A stretch of 64,000 nucleotides of DNA from Aulostomus chinensis (GCA_037954235.1 JBBMOA010000011.1:29358325-29422324), one strand, 5' to 3'; positions 1 through 12,099 are shown, counted from the first letter of the stretch. Program-made: numbers and translations. Notes: generated by a model not told the origin, from the sequence alone.

Positions 1-1430
1 CTCTTCAGTCTGTCTGTCTCTAGCGGGTCGGGCTAGTCCAAAATAGCAAAACAACGAGGTGTTCAAAGATAGATTGTTATCTGTGAAACAGGGGTTCTTT
101 GAAAACACCCCCATCAGCACTTGGTACTTTCCTCCTGATGAAATTAACATGGCAAAAAGTCAACCAATCAGAATTTTGGTCGAGCCAGAACGCATCGACT
201 AATAAATCGACCAGTCGACTGGGAGATTACAGCCCTAAAACACACATACACACAAACAGACACACACACCAAAACAGACATACACACACACACACTGAGT
301 AAACAACAGGTGTGCTAAGATGGATGGCATTACTGCTGTGGTTGGAAGGTTGTTGTTGGTCTCTATCTGATATCGGGATTTTGTCTAACAGCTTTACCTT
401 CTACTTCAGCAAATATTCTTTATTATTTACCACTGGTAGGACTTTTACAGAAGTAGGATTTTTGGCTACACTGCCCACCTCTGAATCAGGGTTTTATATT
501 TGTGGGACGGGTGTCTGATGGCGGCGTCAGGCATGCTTAGCCAGGTCCGAGCTCCTCTGTGTGTCCTCCTGTCTGCTTATGTAATCAGGCTTCTGCTGCC
601 AAACCGACTGGGCCTGAAGCGTGCGATTGTCTCCTCACTGGTCCGGTGTGCTTCAGTTGTTGGTGTTCAGCTACGTGACCGCCGAAACAAATACGTCCAC
701 GTAACCAGTGTACAAGCAGCTACTGAATGTGTGTCATCGGTCTGATGAAACCCACAATCATAATCATGCATTGCTGTGACTAGTGAATAGCAGCATGGAA
801 TAACAACATGCAAATTACCTTCTGAATGGATTCAATGAAGTCACATGATTTGAAGTTCTGCAGGATGACGAGCCACCTTTTGTTTTCATTTGTCTTCCCT
901 CAGGGCAAACAGCATGATGCAAAAATGACAGGAGGAAATTCCAATCATAGTGAACATTCACAGGTCCGTTAAGCTTCTGTTCATGAGACAGCGACGTGTC
1001 AGAAAATGTTTTGTTTTTTTTCTCTCTGTGCAGAATAATGATCCTACCCTTCCTACCAAAGTTACCTCTCACATGACCTGAGATGAGATCAAAAACAAAT
1101 AAACGGTTTTAAAGGTGTAGGTGTGGGAACTATAATTACCTCTGTGACTCAGCTGCCAGTCATGGGTTCAACTGTGCTTGAGTTTTCCAGTTTTAAAAGC
1201 CATGCTGCTGTGCCCATGAGAATTAACATTTTTGAGGTTACCTCATGTTCTGGTCAAGAGGAACCTTGTCAGAGTCAGACTACTTTGACTCTATAAGCCC
1301 CTCAGAACCAGTGACACATCCTATCTTATTTCTCTCTCCACTTTGGTGTAATGAAGCGATTAATATGGTGCCTTTCCCGTCTGACCACTCAGCACATTCA
1401 CAGCAACTCCTGGGAGGTTATTATAGGTCA
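1..1430. other. unassigned sequence with a short CA-rich tract
   Basis: I recognise no gene or mobile element here. A CA-rich microsatellite-like tract lies at about 241-297. The open frames are short (at most 85 codons) and show no family motif. An 81-codon plus-strand frame at 500-745 starts in a CpG-richer patch but has no recognisable domain, so I do not call it a gene. Confidence 0.5.
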
Positions 1431-1436
1431 ACTTCC

Positions 1437-1830
1437 CTAGAACCAGGAGAGGACCCATGACCTTTTAAGGCATGTGTGACACCAGCAAAACATGGCCCTT
1501 GAGCTTCCCCTGTTACTTTGCTCTGGCCTGTACTTGATGACAAGGTCAAATTTGGTGAGATTAGCTCCCAGTCCACTTTGAGGATGGATGGCAAAGAAAG
1601 CTAGCATGGGCTTCCACTGTTGCTTCCAGTAGCTGCACTTGAGGCCTTTGAAGCTCTGTTCATACTTGTCCTTCCATGCCACCATCAAAATCTGTTCCAG
1701 CTTCCTGCGGGTCCTGGTGTGGCTCAGTTCAGCTGGCAGCCTAGCAGAGCCTTCCACAAATCTCCGGTGAGAGTTGGAAAGGCCTAAGAATGTCTGCAAA
1801 CGCCAGTGAAGCAGGAGGCTATCCAGCAGT
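1437..1830 (-). pseudogene. degenerate Ty3/gypsy pol fragment (RT end / RNase H)
   Basis: On the minus strand a 120-codon frame begins with FLGLSNSHRRFVEG. This resembles the FLGF-x-NFYRRFI block after the reverse transcriptase palm of Ty3/gypsy Pol. Near its end is FDLVIKYRPEQSN, resembling the F-x-IKYRPG-x-N block near the RNase H end. In an intact element these two blocks are separated by well over 100 residues. Here the gap is about 70 and the middle is unrecognisable, so the copy is internally deleted or badly decayed. No LTR, protease or integrase is visible beside it. The assignment rests on two remembered motifs only. Confidence 0.55.
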
Positions 1831-4729
1831 CACAGTATCATTAGTGCTGGGAGCAGGTTGCTGCCCCCTGGTTCATGGTTCCACCAGTAACTCTGAAAAC
1901 CCTCTTTTGGGTTTTGTCTTCAGCTGAACACTCGACCCTGATGTGCCACACACAGCTGGGGAGACTCACTGGTGTCCCTGTCCCACTGCACCAGGCTGTC
2001 AGTCGATGAAAGATCAGTAGGCAACACGTCAGTATCCCAAGTCATCATTGCCATTGTTGTAGTAACATCCTCCGTCTGTTGTTCCTTTGAATTTGCAGAG
2101 TTCACTGGCCATGGCATGTCCCCTCCAGGTCTGAGGGCATCTCCTTGCAGTTTCCACAAACACACCACAACAGTCCTGGAACCCCTGCAGACAATGATAC
2201 CCTGATGCATATTTAGGGCATCATTGTCTAGGCTCCTGGTTTACTGGCATCTGCACTGTGCTGCCAAACCAGTCCTGGCTGACCCAGGTCCCTCCACTCC
2301 TCCAGGGTCATCTGAAGGATCCTATGTGAAAGATGAGCAAACACACTGAAATATCAATCATGATTTAACCACACTGGGGAAAAAAAAAGCATTCCACAGT
2401 ATGTTGGTATTTTTTTTACAAATTCCCTCAATATTTTAATGGATAGAAACACAGATGGCCTGTCCATGGCTGACAGGCCTGCTGTCCATCAGTGAACATT
2501 TTGGAACACAAACACCTAATGAGAACTTTGCCTGTAAGTGGAAAGGAAGGTGCGGCTCCTGCGCCTGTTTGTTTTATGTGCATGTTGTCCACAACTTTGA
2601 CATCTCATGGTAAATGGTTTTGTTAATAGCTCCTTAAACATCAGTCAAGAAGTGGAGTAACCCCCTACTGGCCATAAGAAGAAAAGCAGGTGCATGGTCC
2701 TTATTCTTTGAGCCAGATGTTAGATTTCAGTCCATGCTGGTGGTTCTTAGAGAAGTACGTAGTGTCAGTAACAGTGTGGGATGGTTACTAAGGCCTGACA
2801 TTTGTCTGTCTGTGCAGCCAACAACAGGCCAAAATGGTGTTTCCCACTGTTAGAGCTACAGAGAGAGTGGTTGCTGCCAAGTCAGTGAGACACCTATTTT
2901 TGATTTCATGGGGGTCCTGACATGAAGGCAAAAAAACCCCAAAACTGAACAAGTTCAGCAAGAAAAAGCAGTGCTTGATTGTGTGACAAGGAGGCTGCAG
3001 ATGTGAGTCACCAGCATGTTCTAGTCAGCAGGGCTGAGCAGCGTGTGACAACACTGAACAGACTCAGGTTAACTGGGAGCTCTACGCATGACAGCAGCTA
3101 TGGGCGACTGATCAATACACAGAATCTAACAATATTCTTAGAAACTATTCTCGAAGATTAGATGTTGGTATACCCTTTACTTCAGTATTGCAAATGCTGT
3201 AATCATGGTTAGCATGTCCAGTTTATTCAGGTCACTGTTGAACATCAAATGGGTTGTCATGTTTTGAAATTAATCACAGGTTTATTTGAGATGACACACA
3301 AATGTGACCAGTCCCAGTGGCATCAGCACTCAGGTGCTGATCACAGGTGCTGAAGGCAGCAGGGGCAGCAGGAATCTGCTGAAGGAGAAATGTGTTGCCA
3401 CATGACGGCAGTGAGGGTTGTGACCTGCTGCTGCTGTCCCTGATGGGACACGCTCGCACTGTTGTGTAACTCTTCTCTCTGGAAACAGGATTTATCTTGA
3501 ACCAATTAGGACAGTTCCCAGATCCAGCAATTGAGCACAGAACCTAGGCTGTCCCACCCTGTCCCCAAACCAAGCAGGTCCTGACCCAGCAGGGACCTGA
3601 ACACATTCACACATTCAAACATTAATTTACTAATTCTGTTGTCAACCAAAACGTGACTATAATTTCCTGAAATCTAAAGGATTTAATTTCACTCCAGACT
3701 ATCTATGTGAAGGAAATAATGTGTGAGTTGGATTTTCATAATAAAATGTTACACTGCAGTTACTGTTTTGCAGGTCTTTGTTGTATTCGTGCTTTTACTT
3801 TTGGAATCTTGGAGCCAAAGCTGGGGAGCAGAGGGAGGAACTGGCTCCAGAGAATGACATTAAAACTAGTTCTGGAGGTTGGCAGTAAATTTCCTCAACT
3901 ATATGATGGACAAGCTCATAATCCTGTGAGGGGGTCCAGGAGAGCAGGATCAGCCCAGGGCCAGGACCGGGACCAGGATGTCTTTTTATCTGTGTCATTC
4001 ACATGAGATTGACCACTGTACAGGCAGCTGTGTGTGCATCTGCAGCTGGGGCGTCCCGTGACTTGCCAGCATACTAGCAAGTAGCTGGCATGTGAGCTAG
4101 GAGCCAGCATGACAGCTAGTACCCAGGTTTGTTGTTATGTCAGTAAGTCAGGGCAGGGGTGCTCCCACGTTGCTGACCAGGCATGAGAGAATGCAAGATT
4201 TGAACACATGACTGGGAAGCTAACATTAAGTTTGCTTTTGAACAGAAATGGGAACATATGTTAGCACCCTCTGTTCAACTCAAATCAGCAACAAGACAAC
4301 AGTTGTTCAAGTCTAACTGTAACATATTTAAAGACACAATCCCACTGGTGTTTAATTCATTGTCATGTCCTGTTATAACAGACGAGCCTGCTGTCAACTT
4401 TAGCTCCGCTTTCATTGATCATTTATCAATAGAGACACACTGAGAATAACTCTGGACTCTATTGCGCCATTACAAAAGAAAACTATGAAACAAAGGAAAC
4501 CAGCACCATGGTACAGTTCTGAAACCTGACAGCTGGAACAAACAGCTCAGTGCCTGGAGAGGATGTGGTGCTGCTCCAGACCGGAAGAGTCAGGTGGGAT
4601 CTGGCAAGAGAGCCTTAAAACTCAGACTACAGCAGCCGATAACTGAGCATTAATAGAGGAGAACCACACAACCAGAACAAGCCCAGGTTCCTTTTCAGCA
4701 CTGGAGCCACACTGGCAGAGAACCACAGC
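1831..4729. other. unassigned sequence
   Basis: I see no recognisable coding domain, RNA gene or repeat family. There are only scattered short open frames on both strands, none longer than about 100 codons and none with a motif. A decayed continuation of the gypsy fragment may extend into the first few hundred bases, but I cannot show it. Confidence 0.4.
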
Positions 4730-4985
4730 TCTATTGCTCAGCTGACACCAGGTTAACCATAGTGACACCTGTAGGCCAGATTCAAACCTGGATCATCTCT
4801 GTCCTTTTCTGTCCCTTTCTCCTTCCATCTTTGTCTCTGTCCCTGTCCTCCATCTTTCTGTCCCTCTCTTTTCTGTCTCTGTCTCTTCTCCATCTTTGAC
4901 TCTGTCCTCATCCTCTGTCTCTCTAGCAGGTCACCACATCCATCCACATTGAGCCTGGATCTGCTCCACTGGAAAAGGAAAGGAT
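4730..4985 (+). mobile_element. fragment of an L2/CR1-like LINE 3' UTR (pyrimidine-rich)
   Basis: A pyrimidine-rich tract of repeated CTGTC/CCATCTTT words (about 4795-4930) is followed by ATTGAGCCTGGATCTGCTC at about 4948-4967. The same order appears in reverse orientation in LINE A at about 9100-9260: a purine-rich tract and then the complement of TTGAGCCTGGATCTGCTC. I infer an orphan plus-strand piece of the same LINE 3' UTR family. The (GT)n tract begins soon after it. Confidence 0.5.
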
Positions 4986-5004
4986 TTCATCTCTGCTGTC
5001 TCAG

Positions 5005-5006
<2 letters not shown>

Positions 5007-5072
<66 letters not shown>
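5007..5072. repeat. (GT)n microsatellite
   Basis: A perfect GT dinucleotide run of about 33 units, followed by a G-run at about 5075-5083. Confidence 0.97.
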
Positions 5073-5075
<3 letters not shown>

Positions 5076-5089
5076 GGGGGGGGAGGCCT

Positions 5090-6370
5090 GACTGACAGCT
5101 GCTGAGTCTTTGGGCCCATCATTGGAGTCACAGCTTCAGGTCAGCTGACTGGTCAGGTGAGGAGTGATCCAGATGAAATTGTCCAGAGGTTTCAGGACCT
5201 TGACTGTGTCCCATTGAAGGTTCAGCTCTCATTTGGCTGTGAGCTGATGAGGTGTGTCCCTGTGTCAACTTGCTCTTAGGTTGCATATTTGTTTGTGTTT
5301 GAGTTTTAATATAAGAGCTGAAACTATTGCTTACGTATGTTGGAGCAAGTGTGTGCAGAGTTCAGCTGCACTGTGTCCCAGCGGACCGAGGCCACCCTGC
5401 GTCTTTGACATGGGAGGAGCTGGGTGGACCCGTTTGTTGAAGTGTATGGTGTTCCAGTGAAACCTCCTGGGTTGTGTCACAACCCTGGTTCATCTGCAGG
5501 ATACGTCACAGTAAGATTAGCTGCTGCCCTGTTACTCTACCCCCCCCCCCTGTTATGCAACCAATGCGAGTCAGCTGTGAAGGTATATCTGCTGGATCAC
5601 GGCAGAGTGTGAAGCAAGCAGCTGCGGAGGTGATCATCCCACTCCTCCGCAGGATGTACAGCACTTGCATTGACTGATGTGGAGTCTGAGCTTTGTTGAC
5701 CAGTTCTGCACCTTCTATCTACGTGTGTGTGAAGGAATTGACTTGATAGAGAGGAGAATTTCCCTTACATTTGCACCATCATGCAGTGGGAAGCTTGCTT
5801 GTTCTCATATTCCCATCATCGCCTTCCATGACACCGCCACAGCCGACTGTAACAGGTTGGGTCAGATGGTCTGAGATGTCATTTGAAACACTTAATTTTA
5901 AACGGTAAACTTCAAATAACTTCAGACTTCCAGCATCTCACTCAAAGGTTCCACATTTGTACTCCACAGTTCCTTGAGTTCCTCCAATCAAACTCAGTTG
6001 TCAGTCCAACTCACCCAAATCCAACAGATAAACGTCCAGTATCTCAGATCCAAGGAAAATTATGTTAAAAAAACGACATATTTCTCAGCAACTCAAATAT
6101 CTCAACAGGTATCTAGTCTCCAGGTCTGCTGGAGACTAGTCCTTCTGCAAGACTTCTGGAGTAAAATCATTTTAATAAAATCAAAAAGGTGAATTTACAA
6201 CTCATAAGAGATGAAGTTATTCATAGGATTCACCACACTGGTGAGAAATGACTCAGACTGATGCATCTGAACACCACTGACCTGCAATCTGGCACTGCCC
6301 ACTTGTCACACACTTTTGTATCTCAGTCAGAAACCAGTCATCCCACATCACACTGCATCCTAGGTGATTA
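5090..6370. other. unassigned sequence
   Basis: No recognisable gene or repeat. Short overlapping plus-strand frames at 5254-5874 (60-68 codons) have no motif. A C-run at about 5541-5550 is the only simple-sequence feature. Confidence 0.4.
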
Positions 6371-6380
6371 CAAACTACCA

Positions 6381-6402
6381 CGTTGTTGTTGTTGTTGTTG
6401 TT
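6381..6402. repeat. (GTT)n / (CAA)n microsatellite at the LINE 3' break
   Basis: About seven GTT units, placed exactly where the minus-strand LINE coding sequence stops. Confidence 0.9.
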
Positions 6403-6485
6403 AGCCTTGCCTTTTGGCTAAGCTCCCCCTTCACCACAACAGACTGGTTTAGCACCTGCAACACTGGGGATGCCGCCCCAATACG

Positions 6486-7673
6486 CCTGTCAATCTCCCG
6501 CTCCATCCTACCCTCACTCATGAACAAGACCCCAAGATACTTAAACTCCTTCATCTGAGGAAGGACCCCCCCCCCCCCCCGACCTGGAGTGAGCAAACCA
6601 CCTTTTTCCGGCTGAGGACCATGGCCTCAGACTTGGAGGTGCTGATTCTCATCCCTGCCACTTCACACTTGTCTGCAAACTGTCCCAGCAAGAGCTGGAG
6701 GTCGTGGTTTGATGAAGCTAGAGGACAACATCATCCACAAAAAGCAGAGACAACATCCTCCCGCCACTAAACTGGACCCCCTCCACCACCCGGCTGTGCC
6801 AAGAAATTCTGCCCATAAAAGTTTTGAATAGAACCGGTGACAAAGGGCACCCTTGGCAGAGCCCAACCCTCATCGAGAACAAGTCCAACTTACTGCCGGC
6901 AATGTGGACCAGACTCTCACTCCTCTGGTAGAAAGACTGAACGGCCCTTTGTAAGGGGCCATCCACCCCATACTCTCGGAGTACCCCCCACAGGGTGCTC
7001 CTGGGATCACGGTCATAAACTTTCTGCAGATCCACAAAACACATGTGGACTGGTTGGGCAAACTCCCATGCCCCCTCCAGCACCCTAGCAAGGGTGAAGA
7101 GCTGATCCATGGTTCCACAGCCGGGACACCAACCCCACTGCTCCTCCTCGATCTGAGGTTCAAATATCGCACTGACCCTCCTCTCCACTACCCTGGCACA
7201 GACCTGTCCAGGGAGGCTGAGGAGTGTGATCCCCCAATAGTTGGAACACCCCCTCTCAAATATGGGGACCACCACCCCGGTCTTCCACTCCAAAGGCACT
7301 GCCCCCAGTGTCCACCCAGTTTGGCAGAGGCGTGTCAACAACGACAGCCCAACAACATCCAGAGCCTTGAGATACCCAGGGCGGATCTCATCCACCCCCA
7401 GAGCACTGTCGCCCCGGAGTTGTTTCACTGTCTCGGCGACTTCTGCCCCAGAGATTAGACGATCCCTCTCCAAGTCTCCCCCCAACTCTGTTTCCTGGTG
7501 GGATTGAGGAGTTCCTCAAAGTATTCCTTCCACCGTCCAGTTATCTCCCCAGTTGACGTCAGCAGCCTCCCACCCCCACTGATGACAGTGTGGGTAAGTT
7601 GGCCCCCTGAAGCAAAGGAGGGTTTGCAAGAACCTCTTTGGAGCCGATCAACTGTCATCCTCCATGGCCTCAC
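6486..7673 (-). pseudogene. LINE reverse transcriptase domain (broken)
   Basis: A 255-codon frame (7485-6718) carries the non-LTR reverse transcriptase blocks in order: GVDEIRPGYLKALDVVGL, then YWGITLLSLPGQV (motif 2, normally NYRGI), CFVDLQKVYDRDPR (motif A, one catalytic Asp), GLCQGCPLSPVLF (motif B) and SLLFVDDVVL (motif C). The two aspartates of motif C remain, but the usual Ala before them is Val. Upstream, 7673-7455 reads TGEITGRWKEYFEELLNPT, the typical pre-RT linker. Downstream the frame shifts, and the post-RT EFKYLGV block continues at 6596-6375. In a live element this domain reverse-transcribes the LINE RNA at a nicked chromosomal target. Here several frame breaks separate the parts. 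Confidence 0.88.
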
Positions 7674-8058
7674 TGAACTCCTCCTATGCCTGAGTCTTTA
7701 CTGACTGCCACGGCTGCACACCACTTGGCCCCTTCGGGACCACTTGGCTGCCTATGGAGAACCAAAGACCTACCATGCCCTGTAGGTCCCCTTCTTCAGC
7801 CTGACAGCTCTCCTCACCTGTATGGACCACCAGTGGGTTCGGGAATTATCGCTGCGACTAGCACCAGCAGCTTTGAGGCCACAGTTCACAACAGCTACCT
7901 CGACAATGGCAGAGTGGAATAGGGTCCATTTGAACTCCATGTCCCCCACTGCCCCCAGGATGCAGTCAAAGCTCAGCCATAGGCAGGAGTTGAAGACCAT
8001 CCTGACAGGTCCTTCCACCAGGTGCTACCAGCTGACACTCATGACTTATTTGGGCCAA

Positions 8059-8775
8059 CTAGGTCTGTAAGCATCTTCCCCGGCACCTGATCCAACTCAC
8101 CACCAGATGGTGATCAGTTGACAACTCAGCTCCTCTCTTCACCAGAGTGTCCAGCTGCAGGTCAGATGATACAACTATTAAATCGATCATAGACCTACGA
8201 CTTAGGATGTCCTGGTGCCACGTGCACCAATGGACATCCTGGAACTCCCTCAGAAGTCCAAATAACAGAACACCATTCAGGTTCAGGTGGGACCTGGCGT
8301 TCCTCCAAATCACGCCCCTCAAGGTGACACTGTTATTGCCCACGTGAGTATTGAATTCCCCCAGAAGGACAATTAAGTCCCCAGGTGGGGTGCCATCCAG
8401 CACCCATCCTTGGGTCCCCAAAAAAGGGTGGGTACTCTGAACTCCTTTTCAGCGCATAAGCACAGAATACATTCAGGACCCGTTCCCTGACCCAAAAGTG
8501 CAGAGAAGCAACCCTTTTGTCCACGGGGTGAACCCCAAAATACAGGCTGAGAGTCTGGGGGCTGTCAGAAAGCTCACCCCAGCCCTATCCGTCTCTCATC
8601 TAGAGCAACTTTAGCAAAGGAGAGAGTCTAGGCCCTCTCAAGGACTCAAGTTCAAGAACTGCAGCTATATGTCGAGGTGAGACAGACTATATCTTGTCAT
8701 CTATTCACCTCAAACTTTTCCACCAACTCCGGCTCCTTCCCCATCACAGAGGTGACATTCCATGTCTCAAAAGCC
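8059..8775 (-). pseudogene. LINE apurinic-like endonuclease domain (broken)
   Basis: The minus-strand frame 8421-8059 reads LLGEFNTHVGNNS (normally GDFN-x-HVGN), then CTWHQD, RRSMIDLIVVSSDLQL, and RGAELSTDHHLVVSWIR. These match the second half of the APE-type endonuclease of RTE-like LINEs, including the terminal D-H pair of the S/T-D-H active-site block. The first half lies in other frames: 8524-8333 reads DKRVASLHFWVRERV, and near 8770 the complement encodes the start of the FETWNVTS-type block. In a live element it nicks target DNA to prime reverse transcription. The Asp of the GDFN motif is Glu here, so the enzyme would probably be inactive even without the frameshifts. Confidence 0.85.
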
Positions 8776-9748
8776 AACTTCCATACCCGGGAGTCAGATC
8801 GCTAAGGCCCCCCCCCCCCCCTCGGTCTGCTGTCTGACCCACAGTGCACTGGGCCCTTATGGTTCCTCCTGCATATGTTGGGCCCAAAAAGAGATGAGCC
8901 CATGTACTATGTCAGGCTGGGGCGAAAGCCCAGCCACCAGGAGCTCAAGCAAGGGCCACTACCCCAGACTTGGATCCAGGGTGGCACCCCGACAACCCTG
9001 TAGACTGGAACCATACTCTTTCAATGAATTTAGACCCAACAATACTCCATGAACAAGCACATCCTGCAAAAACAGCCATAAAAACCTGCCTTTACCAGGC
9101 AGGAACATCGAGCAGATCCAGGCTCAATGGGGACAGACGTCTGTGGAGAGCAGGAGAGCAGGACAGAGACAATGGCAGAGAATGGAGGAAGACGGAGAGA
9201 CAGAAGGAAAGAGAGGGACAGAGATAAAGACAGAGAAAGGAGGAGAGACTGATGGACAGACAGGGACGTGAGCAGGTGGAGCTACGTGTGGCAGCTGGAG
9301 CCTCTTCAGGTCTGCTGCCTCCTCCAGCAGCACCAGGATCTGGGATGAGGGGAGAGGAAGAGGAGTTAGTAACACGTATGAGGACAGGAGGAGGAAAGAG
9401 AAGCCCAGTGCATCATGGGAGATCCCAGCAGTCTGAGCCTGTAGCAGCAGATCTAAGGGCCAGCCTAAGCAGTCCTGACTATAAGCCTGATCAACAAGGA
9501 AGGTCTTAAGTCTGCTCTTAAACATAGAGAGGGGGTCTGGGTCCTGGACTGAAATTGGGAGACGGTTCCATAGGGGGGGAGCCTGATAGCTGAAGGCTCT
9601 GGCTCCATTCTACTGTTAGAACCTTAGGAACCAGCAGGAACCCTGCATCCTGGGAGTGAAGGGTTCTAGCTGGATCATAGGGGACTAGGAGCTCTGTCAG
9701 GGATGAAGGAGCCTGACTGTTGAGGACTTTGATGGTAGAAGGAGAATT

Positions 9749-10449
9749 TTAAATTCTATTCTGAATCTGACAGGGAGCCATGCAGAGAAGCAGTCCAGGA
9801 GAGACCTGGTCTCTGCAACCAGTTCTAGTCAACACGTGGGCAGCAGTGTTCTGGACCAGCTGGAGAGTCTTTAGGGACCTGTTAGTCCAGCCTGGTAGGA
9901 GGGAGGTGCAGTAATCCAGCCTGGAAGTGACAAAAGCAGGGACTAGTTTTTCTGCATCTTCTTGAGCCAGGATGTGTCTGATCTTAGCGATGTTACGTAG
10001 ATGGAAGAAGGCGTCCTGGAGATTTGTTGAATGTGGGAGTTGAAGGGTCCTGGTCAAAGAGAACTCCTAGGTTCCTTACGGTGGTGCTGGGGGCCAGGGT
10101 GGTGCCATCCAGGGTACCTGTCTCATCAGATCAGGTGGTCCTCAGGTGTTTGGGGCCCAGCACAAGAACTTCAGTTTATCAGAGTTTAATAAAGGAAATG
10201 ATGGTCCTCCATGTTTCCTGTCCTTCAGACAGGCCTCCAGTTCAGTCAGCTGGTTTGTTCCATGTGGATCATTGATGAGTTCAGCTGAGTGTCGTCTGCA
10301 TAGCAGTGAACATTAATGGAGTGTTTCCGGATCATGTGACCTAGAGGAAGCAGGTATAGGGTGAAGAGGACTGGTCCAAGCACAGACCCTAGTGGAACAC
10401 CAGAACTGACTGTAGTGGTCTCAGAGGAACCATCATTAACTAGTGCCAA
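9749..10449 (-). pseudogene. L2/CR1-like LINE RT motif C and C-terminal domain
   Basis: The minus-strand frame 10449-10246 holds RT motif B (SSGVPLGSVLGPVLFTLY) and motif C with intact YADD (HCYADDTQL). A second frame, 10057-9749, carries the FFHLRNIAKIRHIL and FVTSRLDYC blocks of the C-terminal domain. The FVTSRLDYC motif is a hallmark of teleost L2/Rex1-type LINE ORF2 proteins, as I remember them. The two frames are not continuous, so at least one indel separates them. The product would be a reverse transcriptase, but this copy cannot make one. Confidence 0.82.
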
Positions 10450-10503
10450 CAGAGATGACCTAGTAAATATGACCCAAACCAGTTCAGTGTGGTTCCGTCC
10501 TGG

Positions 10504-10685
10504 GTGAGGGATCCTCCTCCCCTCCTCACCCTGAGGTTTCTCAGATTTTTCCCTGTTAAAGGTTTTCTATGGAGTTCTTCCTCAGTCGATGTGAGGGTCT
10601 GAGGGCAGAGGATGTTGTTATGATGCCATGAAGCCTGGAAACTGTTTGTGAAAACGGGCTCTACAAATAAAATTGCCTTGCCTTG
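10504..10685 (+). mobile_element. orphan LINE 3' tail inserted antisense in LINE A
   Basis: The plus strand runs from GTGAGGGATCCTCCTCCCC to CTACAAATAAAATTGCCTTG with a short (CCTTG) tandem end. The same roughly 182-bp block occurs at 15739-15923 (plus) and 18960-19141 (minus), where it is the 3' terminus of LINE B. Here it interrupts LINE A: the minus-strand RT sequence is recognisable on both sides (before 10500 and from about 10690). It is therefore an extremely 5'-truncated insertion of LINE B. I could not define a clean target-site duplication. Confidence 0.8.
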
Positions 10686-11160
10686 TCTTCCTTTAGTACC
10701 AGTGACAGGTTCCAGTCTCTGTAGAAGGATATGGTGGTCAATGGTATCAAAGCTGCACTGAGATCTAATCAGACCAGCACAGAGACCAGTCCCTCATCTG
10801 GTACCAGTAGGAGGTCACTGGTACCTTTGACTAGTTCTGTTTCTGTGCTAGGATGAACCTGGAACCTGACTGAATCCTCCAATCAGCTGTTGCTGTGGAG
10901 AAGTCACAGAGCTGTTTAGCAGCTGCTTTCTCCAGAACCTTGGAGGGAAAAGGAAGATGTGATGTTGGTCTGTAGTTGGTAGAACTTCTGGATTCAGGCT
11001 TGTTTTTGAGGAGGGTTTAATTCCTGCTACTTTAAAGGACTGAGGGACAGAACCAGATACCAGTTCCACATTGATCATATCTAAGAGGGAGGGGCTAACG
11101 AGGGGAGAGAGTCTTGAAGCAGCTTAGTTGGGATGGGTTGGGTTAGAGCAATGCTCTGGT

Positions 11161-11456
11161 CTTAGTGTTTGCAAAGAGTTGAAACAGGAAAAAGACTAGA
11201 GACTGTGGTCAGTGTACAGCAGCCAACACTGTTTGTTCTTTCTTGTCTTAAGAATTTTAGACTTTGTCCCTTCAGTCGTAAAAACAGTCAAAGAAAGAGC
11301 ACCTGGCGTGAGTCAGGGAGGGATGCTCTCACCCAGAGCAGCTCAGTGCTACATGAGGGCTGTTATGTGTCTCTCATGATGACAGTGTTTACACACTCAC
11401 AACACTCTCCCTTACTCTTACTCAACTCCTTCGTGGAGTTGCGTTATTCAGTCTAG
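11161..11456. other. unassigned sequence
   Basis: A 95-codon plus-strand frame without motifs covers most of this stretch. I see nothing that supports a gene. Confidence 0.4.
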
Positions 11457-11505
<49 letters not shown>

Positions 11506-11522
11506 CACGCACACACAAACAC

Positions 11523-11568
<46 letters not shown>
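11457..11568. repeat. (TC)n-(AC)n compound microsatellite
   Basis: A short TC run is followed by a long AC run with scattered CG-containing interruptions at about 11499-11528. Confidence 0.95.
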
Positions 11569-11570
<2 letters not shown>

Positions 11571-12060
11571 AAATGCTCACTAATGCACAACACATCTTGA
11601 TCCAGCTAGGCTGACGTAAAAAGGAAGTAGGGAAATGCGGTGAGTCATAGCTGGTTGGAAGACACTTTCTTTGGCATACAGCCTTGTCAGGATCCAGTCA
11701 GCCAGCTGCCTAGACAGGGAACCACATCTGCCTTGGGGTTGGGGGGGGGTTATTTCTTCTGTGTATTAATCTTTCAGCATTGACCATTTTAAACATTTGA
11801 AAGCACTGTTTATATGGAATTATTTATCCCACTTACTGGGATAATTACATTCTGTCGATGTTTAAAATTATCCAGCAGTATTTCATATGATCATAGACTT
11901 ATCTTACATTTGGGGATCTTTGGGCTCTGTGGTCTTGAAAACTGAAGCACTCATCCCTTTGGTACCAAGTCGATCACTGTCCATCATCCAGAAGATACAG
12001 ACCGTCACTGATGTAGAGCCCAGTTTGGTCCAGCTGGTCGGTTTGGGCCTGTCTCAAAAA
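11569..12060. other. unassigned sequence next to the Penelope-like element
   Basis: No motif recognised. The last part (about 11990-12060) may belong to the 3' end of the Penelope-like element, but its boundary is unclear. Confidence 0.35.
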
Positions 12061-12099
12061 AGCATAAAAAATGGCAACTGGACTAACCTTGTGCGAGTA

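Larger units (their letters stand above)
6375..9001 (-). mobile_element. APE-endonuclease LINE, RTE/Rex3-like, frameshifted and missing its 3' end
   Basis: Read on the minus strand from about 9001 down, this copy holds a 5' leader, an apurinic-endonuclease-like domain (about 8770-8060), a linker and a reverse transcriptase domain (about 7485-6718). It ends in the post-RT block EFKYLGVLFMSEGRMEREID (6545-6486). Right after the KARL motif the sequence becomes (CAA)n (complement of 6381-6402), so the remaining C-terminus and 3' UTR are absent. Its 5' end abuts the 3' UTR of LINE A at about 9001. Stops and frameshifts throughout mean it is dead. The plus-strand copy at 23308-25446 belongs to the same family. 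The clade name is from memory; the APE-RT architecture is the secure part. Confidence 0.85.
9002..11160 (-). mobile_element. L2/CR1-like LINE A, 5'-truncated, with a nested LINE tail
   Basis: On the minus strand the region from about 11160 to 10690 encodes decayed RT sequence. After an interruption at 10685-10504, RT resumes with GVPLGSVLGPVLFTLYLLPL and HCYADDTQL (10449-10246). The C-terminal part follows at 10057-9749 (FFHLRNIAKIRHIL, FVTSRLDYCTSLL, LKTLQLVQNTAAHVLTR). It ends with the SRLKTFLVDQAYS block (9520-9480). A purine/pyrimidine-skewed 3' UTR then runs to about 9002. The 5' half (endonuclease) is missing, as expected from 5' truncation during target-primed reverse transcription. 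The gene order matches LINE B at 18960-21890. Confidence 0.85.

Noticed and set aside
500..745. Possible first coding exon of a host gene (81 codons, CpG-rich patch)
   Set aside because: No recognisable domain, no clear splice-donor context and no downstream exon. Support is too weak.
1920..2210. 96-codon minus-strand frame as an extension of the gypsy fragment
   Set aside because: It shows no protease, RT or integrase motif, and the overlapping plus-strand frame is similarly open.
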